Shown here piece after piece: positions 29,174-43,329 of a stretch of DNA of 64,000 nt. The position numbers and the translations under genes were made by a program. The stretch spans positions 124,001 through 188,000 of the forward strand of contig NW_027488848.1 in the NCBI RefSeq assembly GCF_050948215.1. Reading direction: 5' to 3'. This DNA comes from Halictus rubicundus. Taxonomy: Eukaryota > Arthropoda > Insecta > Hymenoptera > Halictidae. How positions within the stretch are numbered: position 1 is the stretch's first letter; each line of letters starts with the position of its first letter. The notes under the pieces are model-generated. The model searched no databases, was not told the origin of the DNA, and worked only from the letters and a program-made list of their open reading frames with translations.

Positions 29174-29585
29174 TAGGATAGAGGATAGGATACGATAGAG
29201 GATAGGATAGGATAGAGGATAGGATAGGATAGAGGATAGGATAGGATAGAGGATAGGATAGGATAGAGGATAGGATAGGATAGAGGATAGGATAGGATAG
29301 AGGATAGGATAGGATAGAGGATAGGATATAGGATTGGATAGGATAGAGGATAGGATACGATAGTGGATAGGATACATGATAGGATAGGATAGAAGATAGG
29401 ATAGGATAGAGGATAGGATAGGATAGAGGATAGGATAGAGGATAGGATAGTGGATTGTATAGGATAGAGGACAGGAGACGATAGAGGATAGGATAGTCTA
29501 GACGATAGGATAGGATAGAGGATAGGATAGGATAGAGGATAGGATAGGATAGAGGATAGGATAGGATAGAGGATAGGATAGGATA

Positions 29586-29681
29586 GAGGATAGGATAGAG
29601 GATACGATAGAGGATAGGATAGAGGATAGGATAGAGGATAGGATAGAGGATAGGATAGAGGATAGGATAGAGGATAGGATA
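29586..29681 (+). repeat. Run of eight 12-bp units
   Basis: Eight consecutive 12-mers lie about 85 bp after the TCTAGA site. One of them (29598) carries an A-C-G variant, GAGGATACGATA. The same run, with the same variant, is found 2140 bp downstream at 31726-31821. Confidence 0.85.
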
Positions 29682-30832
29682 GGATAGAGGATAGAATAGG
29701 ATAGAGGATAGGATAGGATTGAGGATAGGATAGGATAGAGGATAGGATATTATAGAGGATAGGATAGGATAGAGGATAGGATAGGATAGAGGATAGAATA
29801 GAGGATAGGATAGGGGAATGGATAGGATAGTTGATACGATAGGATAGAGAATAGAATAGGATGGATGATATTATAGGATAGAGCACAGGATAGGATAGAG
29901 GATTCGATATTATAGAGGAGAGGATCGAATAGAGGAAAGGATAGGGGATTGGATAGGATAGAGGATAGGATAGGATACAGGATAGGATAGAGGATAGGAT
30001 AGAGGATTGGATAGGATAGTGGATAGGATAGATGATAGGATAGGATAGAGGATAGGATAGGATAGGGGAAAGGATAGAGGATAGGATAGTGGATTGTATA
30101 GGATAGAGGACAGAAGACGATAGAGGATAGGTTAGGATAGAGGATAGGATAGGGTAGAGGATAGGATAGGATAGAGGATAGGATAGGATAGAGGATAGGA
30201 TAGGATAGAGGATAGGATAGGATAGAGGATCGGATAGGGGATTGGATAGGATAGAGGATAGGATAGGATAGAGGATAGGATAGGATAGAGGATAGGATAG
30301 GATAGAGGATAGGATATAGGATTGGATAGGATAGAGGATAGGAGACGATAGAGGATAGGATAGGTTAGACGATAGGATAGGATAGAGGATAGGATAGGAT
30401 AGAGGATAGGATACGATAGAGGATAGGATAGGATAGAGGATATGATAGGATAGAGGATCGGATAGGGGATTGGATAGGATAGAGGATAGGAGACGATAGA
30501 GGGTAGGATAGGTTAGACGATAGGATAGGATAGAGGATAGGATAGGATAGAGGATAGGATAGGATAGAGGATAGGATAGGATAGAGGATAGGATAGGATA
30601 GAGGATAGGATAGGATAGAGGATAGGATAGGATAGAGGATAGGATAGGATAGAGGATAGGATATAGGATTGGATAGGATAGAGGATAGGATACGATAGTG
30701 GATAGGATACATGATAGGATAGGATAGAAGATAGGATAGGATAGAGGATAGGATAGGATAGAGGATAGGATAGAGGATAGGATAGTGGATTGTATAGGAT
30801 AGAGGACAGGAGACGATAGAGGATAGGATAGG

Positions 30833-30844
30833 TTAGGGTTAGGG
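30833..30844 (+). other. TTAGGGTTAGGG motif 2
   Basis: Same context as at 29162. TCTAGA follows at 31180, 347 bp downstream. Confidence 0.9.
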
Positions 30845-31301
30845 TAGGATAGAGGATAGGATACGATAGAGGATAGGATAGGATAGAGGATAGGATAGGA
30901 TAGAGGATAGGATAGGATAGAGGATAGGATAGGATAGAGGATAGGATAGGATAGAGGATAGGATAGGAGATAGGATAGGATAGAGGATAGGATAGGATAG
31001 AGGATAGGATATAGGATTGGATAGGATAGAGGATAGGATACGATAGTGGATAGGATACATGATAGGATAGGATAGAAGATAGGATAGGATAGAGGATAGG
31101 ATAGGATAGAGGATAGGATAGAGGATAGGATAGTGGATTGTATAGGATAGAGGACAGGAGACGATAGAGGATAGGATAGTCTAGACGATAGGATAGGATA
31201 GAGGATAGGATAGGATAGAGGATAGGATAGGATAGAGGATAGGATAGGATAGAGGATAGGATAGAGGATAGGATAGAGGATAGGATAGAGGATAGGATAG
31301 G

Positions 31302-31313
31302 TTAGGGTTAGGG
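31302..31313 (+). other. TTAGGGTTAGGG motif 3
   Basis: Same context. TCTAGA follows at 31637, 335 bp downstream. This is the 2140-bp copy of motif 1. Confidence 0.9.
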
Positions 31314-31725
31314 TAGGATAGAGGATAGGATACGATAGAGGATAGGATAGGATAGAGGATAGGATAGGATAGAGGATAGGATAGGATAGAGGATAGGATA
31401 GGATAGAGGATAGGATAGGATAGAGGATAGGATAGGATAGAGGATAGGATAGGATAGAGGATAGGATATAGGATTGGATAGGATAGAGGATAGGATACGA
31501 TAGTGGATAGGATACATGATAGGATAGGATAGAAGATAGGATAGGATAGAGGATAGGATAGGATAGAGGATAGGATAGAGGATAGGATAGTGGATTGTAT
31601 AGGATAGAGGACAGGAGACGATAGAGGATAGGATAGTCTAGACGATAGGATAGGATAGAGGATAGGATAGGATAGAGGATAGGATAGGATAGAGGATAGG
31701 ATAGGATAGAGGATAGGATAGGATA

Positions 31726-31821
31726 GAGGATAGGATAGAGGATACGATAGAGGATAGGATAGAGGATAGGATAGAGGATAGGATAGAGGATAGGATAGAG
31801 GATAGGATAGAGGATAGGATA
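31726..31821 (+). repeat. Run of eight 12-bp units (copy of 29586-29681)
   Basis: This is the same eight-unit run as at 29586, including the GAGGATACGATA variant in second place, displaced by exactly 2140 bp. Confidence 0.82.
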
Positions 31822-33154
31822 GGATAGAGGATAGAATAGGATAGAGGATAGGATAGGATTGAGGATAGGATAGGATAGAGGATAGGATATTATAGAGGAT
31901 AGGATAGGATAGAGGATAGGATAGGATAGAGGATAGAATAGAGGATAGGATAGGGGAATGGATAGGATAGTTGATACGATAGGATAGAGAATAGAATAGG
32001 ATGGATGATATTATAGGATAGAGCACAGGATAGGATAGAGGATTCGATATTATAGAGGAGAGGATCGAATAGAGGAAAGGATAGGGGATTGGATAGGATA
32101 GAGGATAGGATAGGATACAGGATAGGATAGAGGATAGGATAGAGGATTGGATAGGATAGTGGATAGGATAGATGATAGGATAGGATAGAGGATAGGATAG
32201 GATAGGGGAAAGGATAGAGGATAGGATAGTGGATTGTATAGGAGAGAGGAAAGGAGACGATAGAGGATAGGATAGGTTAGAGGATAGGATAGGATAGAGG
32301 ATAGGATAGGATAGAGGATAGGATAGGATAGAGGATAGGATAGGATAGAGGATAGGATAGGATAGAGGATAGGATAGGATAGAGGATAGGATATTATAGA
32401 GGATAGGATAGTGGATTGTATAGGATAGAGGACAGAAGACGATAGAGGATAGGTTAGGATAGAGGATAGGATAGGGTAGAGGATAGGATAGGATAGAGGA
32501 TAGGATAGGATAGAGGATAGGATAGGATAGAGGATAGGATAGGATAGAGGATCGGATAGGGGATTGGATAGGATAGAGGATAGGATAGGATAGAGGATAG
32601 GATAGGATAGAGGATAGGATAGGATAGAGGATAGGATATAGGATTGGATAGGATAGAGGATAGGAGACGATAGAGGATAGGATAGGTTAGACGATAGGAT
32701 AGGATAGAGGATAGGATAGGATAGAGGATAGGATACGATAGAGGATAGGATAGGATAGAGGATATGATAGGATAGAGGATCGGATAGGGGATTGGATAGG
32801 ATAGAGGATAGGAGACGATAGAGGGTAGGATAGGTTAGACGATAGGATAGGATAGAGGATAGGATAGGATAGAGGATAGGATAGGATAGAGGATAGGATA
32901 GGATAGAGGATAGGATAGGATAGAGGATAGGATAGGATAGAGGATAGGATAGGATAGAGGATAGGATAGGATAGAGGATAGGATATAGGATTGGATAGGA
33001 TAGAGGATAGGATACGATAGTGGATAGGATACATGATAGGATAGGATAGAAGATAGGATAGGATAGAGGATAGGATAGGATAGAGGATAGGATAGAGGAT
33101 AGGATAGTGGATTGTATAGGATAGAGGACAGGAGACGATAGAGGATAGGATAGG

Positions 33155-33166
33155 TTAGGGTTAGGG
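33155..33166 (+). other. TTAGGGTTAGGG motif 4
   Basis: Same context. TCTAGA follows at 33490, 335 bp downstream. Confidence 0.9.
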
Positions 33167-33561
33167 TAGGATAGAGGATAGGATACGATAGAGGATAGGA
33201 TAGGATAGAGGATAGGATAGGATAGAGGATAGGATAGGATAGAGGATAGGATAGGATAGAGGATAGGATAGGATAGAGGATAGGATAGGATAGAGGATAG
33301 GATAGGATAGAGGATAGGATATAGGATTGGATAGGATAGAGGATAGGATACGATAGTGGATAGGATACATGATAGGATAGGATAGAAGATAGGATAGGAT
33401 AGAGGATAGGATAGGATAGAGGATAGGATAGAGGATAGGATAGTGGATTGTATAGGATAGAGGACAGGAGACGATAGAGGATAGGATAGTCTAGACGATA
33501 GGATAGGATAGAGGATAGGATAGGATAGAGGATAGGATAGGATAGAGGATAGGATAGGATA

Positions 33562-33645
33562 GAGGATAGGATAGAGGATAGGATAGAGGATAGGATAGAG
33601 GATAGGATAGAGGATAGGATAGAGGATAGGATAGAGGATAGGATA
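33562..33645 (+). repeat. Run of seven 12-bp units
   Basis: Seven 12-mers start at 33562 and repeat every 12 bp, about 70 bp after the fourth TCTAGA site (33490). Confidence 0.85.
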
Positions 33646-36600
33646 GGATAGAGGATAGAATAGGATAGAGGATAGGATAGGATTGAGGATAGGATAGGAT
33701 AGAGGATAGGATATTATAGAGGATAGGATAGGATAGAGGATAAGGTAGGATAGAGGATAGGATAGGATAGAGGGTAGGATAGGATAGGATAGAGGATAGG
33801 ATAGGATAGAGGATAGGATAGGATAGAGGATATGATAGGATAGAGGATCGGATAGGGGATTGGATAGGATAGAGGATAGGATAGGATAGAGGATAGGATA
33901 GGATTGAGGATAGTATACGATAGAGCAAAGGATAGGATAGAGGATCGGATAGGTGATTGGATAGGATAGAGGATAGGATAGGATAGAGGATAGGATAGGA
34001 TTGAGGATAGTATAGGATAGAGGATAGGATACGATAGAGTATAAGATAGAATAGAGGATAGGATAGGATAGAGGATAGGATAGGATAGAGGATAGGATAG
34101 GATAGAGGATATTATAGGATAGAGGATAGGATAGGATAGAGGATAGTATAGGATACAGGATAGGATAGGATAGAGGATAGGATAGGATAGAGGATAGGAT
34201 AGGATAGAGGATAGAATATAGGATTGGATAGGATAGAGGATAGGATACGATAGTGGATTGGATACATGATAGGATAGGATAGAAGATAGGATAGGATAGA
34301 GGATAGGATAGGATAGAGGATAGGGTAGAGGATAGGATAGTGGATTGTATAGGATAGAGGACAGGAGACGATAGAGGATAGGATAGGTTAGACGATAGGA
34401 TAGGTTAGAGGATAGGATAGGATAGAGGATAGGATAGGATAGAGGATAGGATAGGATAGAGGATAGGATAGGATAGAGGATAGGATAGGATAGAGGATAG
34501 GATAGGGGATTGTATAGGATAGAGGACAGGAGACGATAGAGGATAGGATAGAGGATAGGTTAGGGGATTGGATAGGATAGAGGATAGGATAGGATAGAGG
34601 ATAGGATAGAGGATAGGATAGAGGATAGGATAGGATAGAGGATAGGATAGGATAGAGGATAGGATAGGATAGAGGATAGGATAGGATAGAGGATAGGATA
34701 GGATAGAGGATATTATATTATAGAGGATAGGATAGGATAGAGGATAGGATAGGATAGAGGATGGGATAGGATAGCGGATAGGATAGGATATAGGATTGGA
34801 TAGGATAGAGGATAGGATACGATAGAGGATAGGATAGGATAGAGTATAGGATAGGATAGAGGATAGGATAGGATAGAGGATATTATAGGATAGAGGATAG
34901 GATAGGATAGGATAGAGTATAGGATAGGATAGAGGATACGATATTATAGAGGATAGGATAGGATAGAGGAAACGATAGGGTATTGGATAGGATAGAGCAT
35001 GGGATAAAGAATAGGATAGGAGAGAGGATAGGATAGGGGATTGGATAGGATAGAGGATAGGATACGATAGAGGATAGGATAGGATGGAGGATAGGATAGG
35101 GGATTGGATAGTATAGAGTATAGGATAGGATAGGATAGAGGATACGATATTATAGAGGATAGGATAGGATAGAGGATAGGATCGGATAGAGGATAGGATA
35201 GGGGATTGGATAGGATAGAGGATACGATATTATAGAGGATAGGATAGGATAGAGGAGAGGATCGGATAGAGGATAGGATAGGGGATTGGATAGGATAGAG
35301 GAAAGGATAGGATAGAGGATAGGATAGGATAGCGGATAGGATAGGGGATTGGATAGGATACAGGATAGGATAGGATAGAGGATAGGATAGGAATGAGGAT
35401 AGGATATTATAGAGGATAGGATAGGATAGAGGATAAGATAGGATAGAGGATAGGATAGGATAGAGGATAGGATAGGATAGGATAGAGGATAGGATAGGAT
35501 AGAGGATATGATATTATAGAGGATCGGATAGGGGATTGGATAGGATAGAGGATAGGATAGGATAGAGGATAGGATAGGATTGAGGATAGTATAGGATAGA
35601 GGAAATAATAGGATAGAGGATCGGATAGGTGATTGGATAGGATAGAGGATAGGATAGGATAGAGGATAGGATAGGATTGAGGATAGTATAGGATATTGGA
35701 TAGGATAGGATAGAGGATAAGATAGGATAGAGGATAGGATAGGATAGAGGATAGGATAGGATAGAGGATAGGATAGGATAGAGGATAGGATAGGACAGAG
35801 GATAGGATATAGGATTGGATACGTTAGAGGATAGGATACGATAGTGGATAGGATAGATGATAGGATAGGATAGAGGATAGGATAGGATAGAGGATAGGAT
35901 AGGGGATTGGATATGATAGAGGATAGGATAGGATTGAGGATAGGATAGGATAGAGGAAAGGATATAATAGAGGATAGGATAGGATAGAGGATAGGATAGG
36001 ATGGAGGATAGGATAGGATAGAGGATAGAATAGGATAGAATAGGATAGAGGATAGGATAGGATAGAGGATCGGATAGGGGATTGGATAGGATAGAGGATA
36101 GGATAGGATAGAGGATAAGATAGGATAGAGGATAGGATAGGATAGAGGATAGGATAGGATAGTATGGAGGATAGGATAGGATAGAGGGTAGGATAGGATA
36201 GAGGATATGATAGGATAGAGGATCGGATAGGGGATTGGATAGGATAGAGGATAGGATAGGATAGAGGATAAGATAGGATTGAGGATAGTATAGGATAGAG
36301 GAAAGGATAGGATAGAGGATAGGATAGGATAGAGGATAGGATAGGATGGAGGATAGGATAGGATAGAGGATAGAATAGGATAGATTAGGATAGGATAGAG
36401 GATAGAATAGGATAGATTAGGATAGAGGATAGGATAGGATTGAGGATAGGATAGGATAGAGGATAGGATATTATAGAGGATAGGATAGGATAGAGGATAG
36501 AATAGGATAGAGGATAGGATAGGATAGGATAGAGGATAGGATAGGATAGAGGATAGGATAGGATAGAGGATATGATAGGATAGAGGATCGGATAGGGGAT

Positions 36601-37251
36601 TGGATAGGATAGAGGATAGGATAGGATAGAGGATATAATAGGATTGAGGATAGTATAGGATAGAGGAAAGGATAGGATAGAGGATAGGATAGGATAGAGG
36701 ATAGGATAGGATTGAGGATAGTATAGGATGGAGGATAGGATAGGATAGAGGAAAGGATAGGATAGAGGATAGGATAGGATGGAGGATAGGATAGGGGATT
36801 GGATAGGATAGAGTATAGGATAGGATAGGATAGAGGATACGATATTATAGAGGGTAGGATAGGATAGAGGATAGGATCGGATAGAGGATAGGATAGGGGA
36901 TTGGATAGGATAGAGGAAAGGATAGGATAGAGGATAGGATAGGATAGAGGATAGGATATAGGATTGGATACGTTAGAGGATAGGATACGATAGTGGATAG
37001 GATAGATGATAGGATAGGATAGAGGATATGATAGGATAGAGGATCGGATAGGGGATTGGATAGGATAGAGGAAAGGATAGGATAGAGGATCGGAAAGGTG
37101 ATTGGGTAGGATAGAGGATAGGATAGGATAGAGGATAGGATAGGATTGAGGATAGTATAGGATAGAGGATAGGATAGGATAGAGGATAAGATAGGATAGA
37201 GGATAGGATAGGATAGAGGATAGGATAGGATAGAGGATAGGATAGGATAGA

Positions 37252-38000
37252 GGCTAGGATAGGGGATTGGATAGGAAAGAGTATAGGATAGGATAGGATA
37301 GAGGATACGATATTATAGAGGATAGGATAGGATAGAGGATAGGATCGGATAGAGGATAGGATAGGGGATTTAATAGGATAGAGGAAAGGATAGGATAGAG
37401 GATAGGATAGGATAGCGGATAGGATAGGGGATTGGATAGGATACAGGATAGGATAGGATAGAGGATCGGATAGGTGATTGGATAGGATAGAGGATAGGGT
37501 AGGATAGAGGATATAATAGGATTGTGGATAGTATAGGATAGAGGATAGGATAGGATAGAGGATAAGATAGGATAGAGGATAGGATAGGATAGAGGATAGG
37601 ATAGGATAGAGGATAGGATAGGATAGAGGCTAGGATAGGGGATTGGATAGGAAAGAGTATAGGATAGGATAGGATAGAGGATACGATATTATAGAGGATA
37701 GGATAGGATAGAGGATAGGATCGGATAGAGGATAGGATAGGGGATTTAATAGGATAGAGGAAAGGATAGGATAGAGGATAGGATAGGATAGCGGATAGGA
37801 TAGGGGATTGGATAGGATACAGGATAGGATAGGATAGAGGATAGGATAGGAATGAGGATAGGAAAAGATAGAGGATCGGATAGGATGGCATAGAATATAG
37901 AATAGGATAGATGATAGGATAGGATAGAGGATAGGATAGGATAGAGGATAGGATAGGATGGAGGATAGGATAGGATAGAGGATAGAATAGGATAGAGGAT
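37252..38000 (+). repeat. About 376-bp tandem duplication
   Basis: GGCTAGGATAGGGGATTGG followed by AAAGAGTATAGG occurs at 37252 and 37628. The intervening GATACGATATTATAG, GATCGG and GGGGATTTAATAGG variants are repeated in the same order. Confidence 0.75.
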
Positions 38001-41000
38001 AGGATAGGATTGAGGATAGGATAGGATAGAGGATAGGATATTTTAGAGGATAGGATAGGATAGAGGATAAGATAGGATAGAGGATAGGATAGGATAGAGG
38101 ATAGGATAGGATAGGATAGAGGATAGGATAGGATAGAGAATAGGATAGGATAGAGGATAGGATAGGATAGAGGATATGATAGGATAGAGGATCGGATAGG
38201 GGATTGGATAGGATAGAGGATAGGATAGGATAGAGGATAGGATAGGATTGAGGATAGTATAGGATAGAGGAAAGGATAGGATAGAGGATCGGATAGGTGA
38301 TTGGATAGGATAGAGGATAGGATAGGATAGAGGATAGGATAGGATTGAGGATAGTATAGGATAGAGGATAGGATAGGATAGAGGATAAGATACGATAGAG
38401 GATAGGATAGGATAGAGGATAGGATAGGATAGAGGATAGGATAGGATAGAGGATGGGATAGGGGATTGGATAGGAAAGAGTATAGGAAAGGATAGGATAG
38501 AGGATAGGATAGGATAGCGGATAGGATAGGGGATTGGATAGGATACAGGATAGGATAGGATAGAGGATAGGATAGGAATGAGGATAGGAAAAGATAGAGG
38601 ATCGGATAGGATGGCATAGAATATAGAATAGGATAGAGGGTAGGATAGGATAGAGGATAGGATAGGATAGAGGATAGGATAGGATGGAGGATAGGATAGG
38701 ATAGAGGATAGAATAGGATAGAGGATAGGATAGGATAGGATAGAGGATAGGATAGGATAGAGGATAGGATAGGATAGAGGATAGGATAGGATAGAGGATA
38801 TGATAGGATAGAGGATCGGATAGGGGATTGGATAGGATAGAGGATAGGATAGGATAGAGGATATAATAGGATTGAGGATAGTATAGGATAGAGGAAAGGA
38901 TAGGATAGAGGATCGGATAGGTGATTGGATAGGATAGAGGATAGGATAGGATAGAGGATAGGATAGGATTGAGGATAGTATAGGATGGAGGATAGGATAG
39001 GATAGAGGAAAGGATAGGATAGAGGATAGGATAGGATGGAGGATAGGATAGGGGATTGGATAGGATAGAGTATAGGATAGGATAGGATAGAGGATACGAT
39101 ATTATAGAGGGTAGGATAGGATAGAGGATAGGATCGGATAGAGGATAGGATAGGGGATTGGATAGGATAGAGGAAAGGATAGGATAGAGGATAGGATAGG
39201 ATAGAGGATAGGATATAGGATTGGATACGTTAGAGGATAGGATACGATAGTGGATAGGATAGATGATAGGATAGGATAGAGGATATGATAGGATAGAGGA
39301 TCGGATAGGGGATTGGATAGGATAGAGGAAAGGATAGGATAGAGGATCGGAAAGGTGATTGGGTAGGATAGAGGATAGGATAGGATAGAGGATAGGATAG
39401 GATTGAGGATAGTATAGGATAGAGGATAGGATAGGATAGAGGATAAGATAGGATAGAGGATAGGATAGGATAGAGGATAGGATAGGATAGAAGATAGGAT
39501 AGGATAGAGGATAGGATAGGATAGAGGATAGGATAGGGGATTGGATAGGAAAGAGTATAGGATAGGATAGGATAGAGGATACGATATTATAGAGGATAGG
39601 ATAGGATAGAGGATAGGATGGGATAGAGGATAGGATAGGGGATTGGATAGGATAGAGGAAAGGATAGGATAGAGGATAGGATAGGATGGAGGATAGGATA
39701 GGGGATTGGATAGGATAGAGTATAGGAAAGGATAGGATAGAGGATAGGATAGGATAGCGGATAGGATAGGGGATTGGATAGGATACAGGATAGGATAGGA
39801 TAGAGGATAGGATAGGAATGAGGATAGGAAAAGATAGAGGATCGGATAGGATGGCATAGAATATAGAATAGGATAGAGGGTAGGATAGGATAGAGGATAG
39901 GATAGGATAGAGGATAGGATAGGATGGAGGATAGGATAGGATAGAGGATAGAATAGGATTGAGGATAGGATAGGATAGGATAGAGGATAGGATAGGATAG
40001 AGGATAGGATAGGATAGAGGATATGATAGGATAGAGGATCAGATAGGGGATTGGATAGGATAGAGGATAGGATAGGATAGAGGATAGGATAGGATTGAGG
40101 ATAGTATAGGATAGAGGAAGGGATAGGATAGAGGATCGGATAGGTGATTGGATAGGATAGAGGATAGGATAGGATAGAGGATAGGATAGGATGGAGGATA
40201 GGATAGGATAGAGGATAGAATAGGATAGAGGATAGGATAGAATAGGATAGAGGGTAGGATAGGATAGAGGATAGGATAGGATAGAGGATAGGATAGGATG
40301 GAGGATAGGATAGGATAGAGGATAGAATAGGATAGAGGATAGGATAGGATAGGATAGAGGATAGGATAGGATAGAGGATAGGATAGGATAGAGGATATGA
40401 TAGGATAGAGGATCGGATAGGGGATTGGATAGGATAGAGGATAGGATAGGATAGAGGATATAATAGGATTGAGGATAGTATAGGATAGAGGAAAGGATAG
40501 GATAGAGGATCGGATAGGTGATTGGATAGGATAGAGGATAGGATAGGATAGAGGATAGGATAGGATTGAGGATAGTATAGTATGGAGGATAGGATAGGAT
40601 TGAGGATAGTATAGGATAGAGGAAAGGATAGGATAGAGGATCGGATAGGTGATTCGATAGGATAGAGGATAGGATAGGATAGAGGTTAGGTTGGATAGAG
40701 TATAGAATAGGATAGAGGATAGGATAGGATAGAGGATAGGATAGGATTGAGGATAGGTTAGGATAGAGGATACGATAGGATAGAGGATTGGATACGATAG
40801 AGGATAGGATATTATAGAGGATAGGATAGGATAGAGGATAGGATAGGATAGAGGATAGGATAGGATAGAGGATAGGATAGGATAGAGGATAGGATAGGAT
40901 AGAGGATAGGATAGGATAGAGGATAGGATAGGATAGAGGATAGGATAGGATAGAGGATAGGATAGGATAGAGGATTGGATTGGTTAGAAGATAGGATATA

Positions 41001-43329
41001 GGATTGGATAGGATAGAGGATAGGATACGATAGTGGATAGGATAGATGATAGGATAGGATAGAGGATAGGATAGGATAGGGGATAGGATAGAGGATAGGA
41101 TAGTGGATTGTATAGGATAGAGGAAAGGAGACGATAGAGGATAGGATAGGTTAGAGGATAGGATAGGATAGAGGATAGGATAGGATAGGATAGAGGATAG
41201 GATAGAGGATAGGATAGGGGATAGGATAGGATAGGGGATTGGATAGGATAGAGGAAAGGATAGGATAGAGGATAGGATAGGATAGAGGATAGGATATAGG
41301 ATTGGATAGGTTAGAGGATAGGATACGATAGTGGATAGGATAGATGATAGGATAGGATAGAGGATAGGATAGGATAGAGGATAGGATAGGGAATTGGATA
41401 GGATAGAGGATAGGATAGGATAGAGGATAGGATAGGATTGAGGATAGGATAGAATAGAGGAAAGGATAGGATAGAGGATCGGATAGGTGATTGGATAGGA
41501 TAGAGGATAGGATATTATAGAGGATAGGATAGGATAGAGGATAGGATAGTATAGAGGATAGGATAGGATAGAGGATAGAATAGGATAGATGATAGGATAG
41601 GAAAGAGGATAGGATAGGATACAGGATAGGATAGGATAGAGGATAGGATAGGGGATTGTATAGGATAGAGGATAGGATAGGATAGAGGATAGGATAGGAT
41701 TGAGGATAGGATAGGATAGAGGAAAGGATAGGATAGAGGATCGGATAGGTGATTGGATAGGATAGAGGATAGGATAGGATAGAGGATAGTATAGGATAGA
41801 GGATAGGATAGGATAGAGGATAGGATAGGATAGAGGATAGGATAGGATAGAGGATAGGATAGGATAGAGGATATTATAGGATAGAGGATAGGATAGGATA
41901 GGATAGAGTATAGGATAGGATAGAGGATACGATATTATAGAGGATAGGATAGGATAGAGGAAACGATAGGGTATTGGATAGGATAGAGCATAGGATAAAG
42001 AATAGGATAGGATAGAGGATAGGATAGGGGATTGGATAGCATACGGGATTGGATAGGATAGAGGATAGGATACGATAGAGGATAGGATAGGATGGAGGAT
42101 AAGATGGGGGATTGGATAGGATAGAGTATAGGATAGGATAGGATAGAGGATACGATATTATAGAGGATAGGATAGGATAGAGGATAGGATCGGATAGAGG
42201 ATAGGATAGGGGATTGGATAGGATAGAGGAAAGGATAGGATAGAGGATAGGATAGGATAGAGGATAGGATATAGGATTGGATAGGTTAGAGGATAGGATA
42301 CGATAGTGGATAGGATATATGATAGGATAGGATAGAGGATAGGATAGGATAGAGGATAGGATAGGGGATTGGATAGGATAGAGGATAGGATAGGATAGAG
42401 GATAGGGTAGGATTGAGGATAGGATAGGATAGAGGAAAGCATAGGATAGAGGATCGGATAGGTGATTGGATAGGATAGAGGATAGGATAGGATAGAGGAT
42501 AGTATAGGATAGAGGATAGGATAGGATAGAGGATAGGATAGGATAGAGGATAGGATAGGATAGAGGATAGGATAGGATAGAGGATAGGATAGAGGATAGG
42601 ATAGGATAGGATAGAGGATAGGATAGAGGATAGGATAGAGGATAGGATAGGATAGGGGATTGGATAGGATAGAGGAAAGGATAGGATAGAGGATAGGATA
42701 GGATAGAGGATAGGATATAGGATTGGATAGGATAGAGGATAGGATACGATAGTGGATAGGATAGATGATAGGATAGGATAGAGGATAGGATAGGATAGAG
42801 GATAGGATAGGATAGAGGATAGGATAGGGGATAGGATAGAGGATAGGATAGTGGATTGTATAGGATAGAGGACAGAAGACGATAGAGGATAGGATAGGTT
42901 AGAGGATAGGATAGGATAGAGGATAGGATAGTGGATTGTATAGGATAGAGGACAGAAGACGATAGAGGATAGGATAGGATAGAGGATAGGATAGGATAGA
43001 GGATAGAGGATAGGATAGGATAGAGGATAGGATAGGATAGCGGATAGGATAGGATATAGGATTGGATAGGATAGAGGATAGGATAGGATAGAGGATATGA
43101 TACGATAGAGGATAGGATAGGATAGAGGATAGGATAGGATAGAGGATAGGATACGATAGAGGATAGGATATTATAGAGGATAGGATAGGATAGAGGATAG
43201 GATAGGGGATTGGATAGGATAGAGGAAAGGATAGGATAGAGGATAGGATAGGATAGAGGATAGGATAGAGGATAGGATACAGGATAGGATAGGATTGAGG
43301 ATAGGATAGGATAGAGGAAAGGATAGGAT

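Larger units (their letters stand above)
29162..33441 (+). repeat. Tandem pair of about 2.14 kb repeats carrying telomere-like motifs
   Basis: TTAGGGTTAGGG at 29162 recurs at 31302. TCTAGA at 29497 recurs at 31637. The GATTCG landmark at 29901 recurs at 32041. All three give an offset of 2140 bp. The second copy then carries roughly 180 bp more: GTGGATTGTATAGG near 30092 matches near 32412. Confidence 0.82.
25200..34500 (+). repeat. Satellite zone B: 12-mer-rich blocks with GGTTAGACGATAGG and ACATGATAGG markers
   Basis: This zone is distinguished by runs of GAGGATAGGATA, by GTGGATTGTATAGG followed by GGACAGGAGACGATAGAGG, by GGTTAGACGATAGG, and by GGATACATGATAGG (starting near 25701, 26318, 27671, 28288, 29038 and later). 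A 1970-bp offset links 25,225 to 27,195 (GAGCAAAGG), 25,701 to 27,671 and 26,318 to 28,288 (ACATGAT). About 174 bp is then gained in the second copy: GGATAAGG lies at 26601 and 28745. Confidence 0.8.

Noticed and set aside
29162..33166. Interpretation of the region as a telomere
   Set aside because: Only four isolated pairs of TTAGGG are present, embedded in the GGATA array and copied with it. There is no long telomeric tract and no chromosome end.
29497..33495. TCTAGA palindromes as a functional protein site
   Set aside because: The four copies are explained by block duplication from one ancestral variant. They are useful as markers only.
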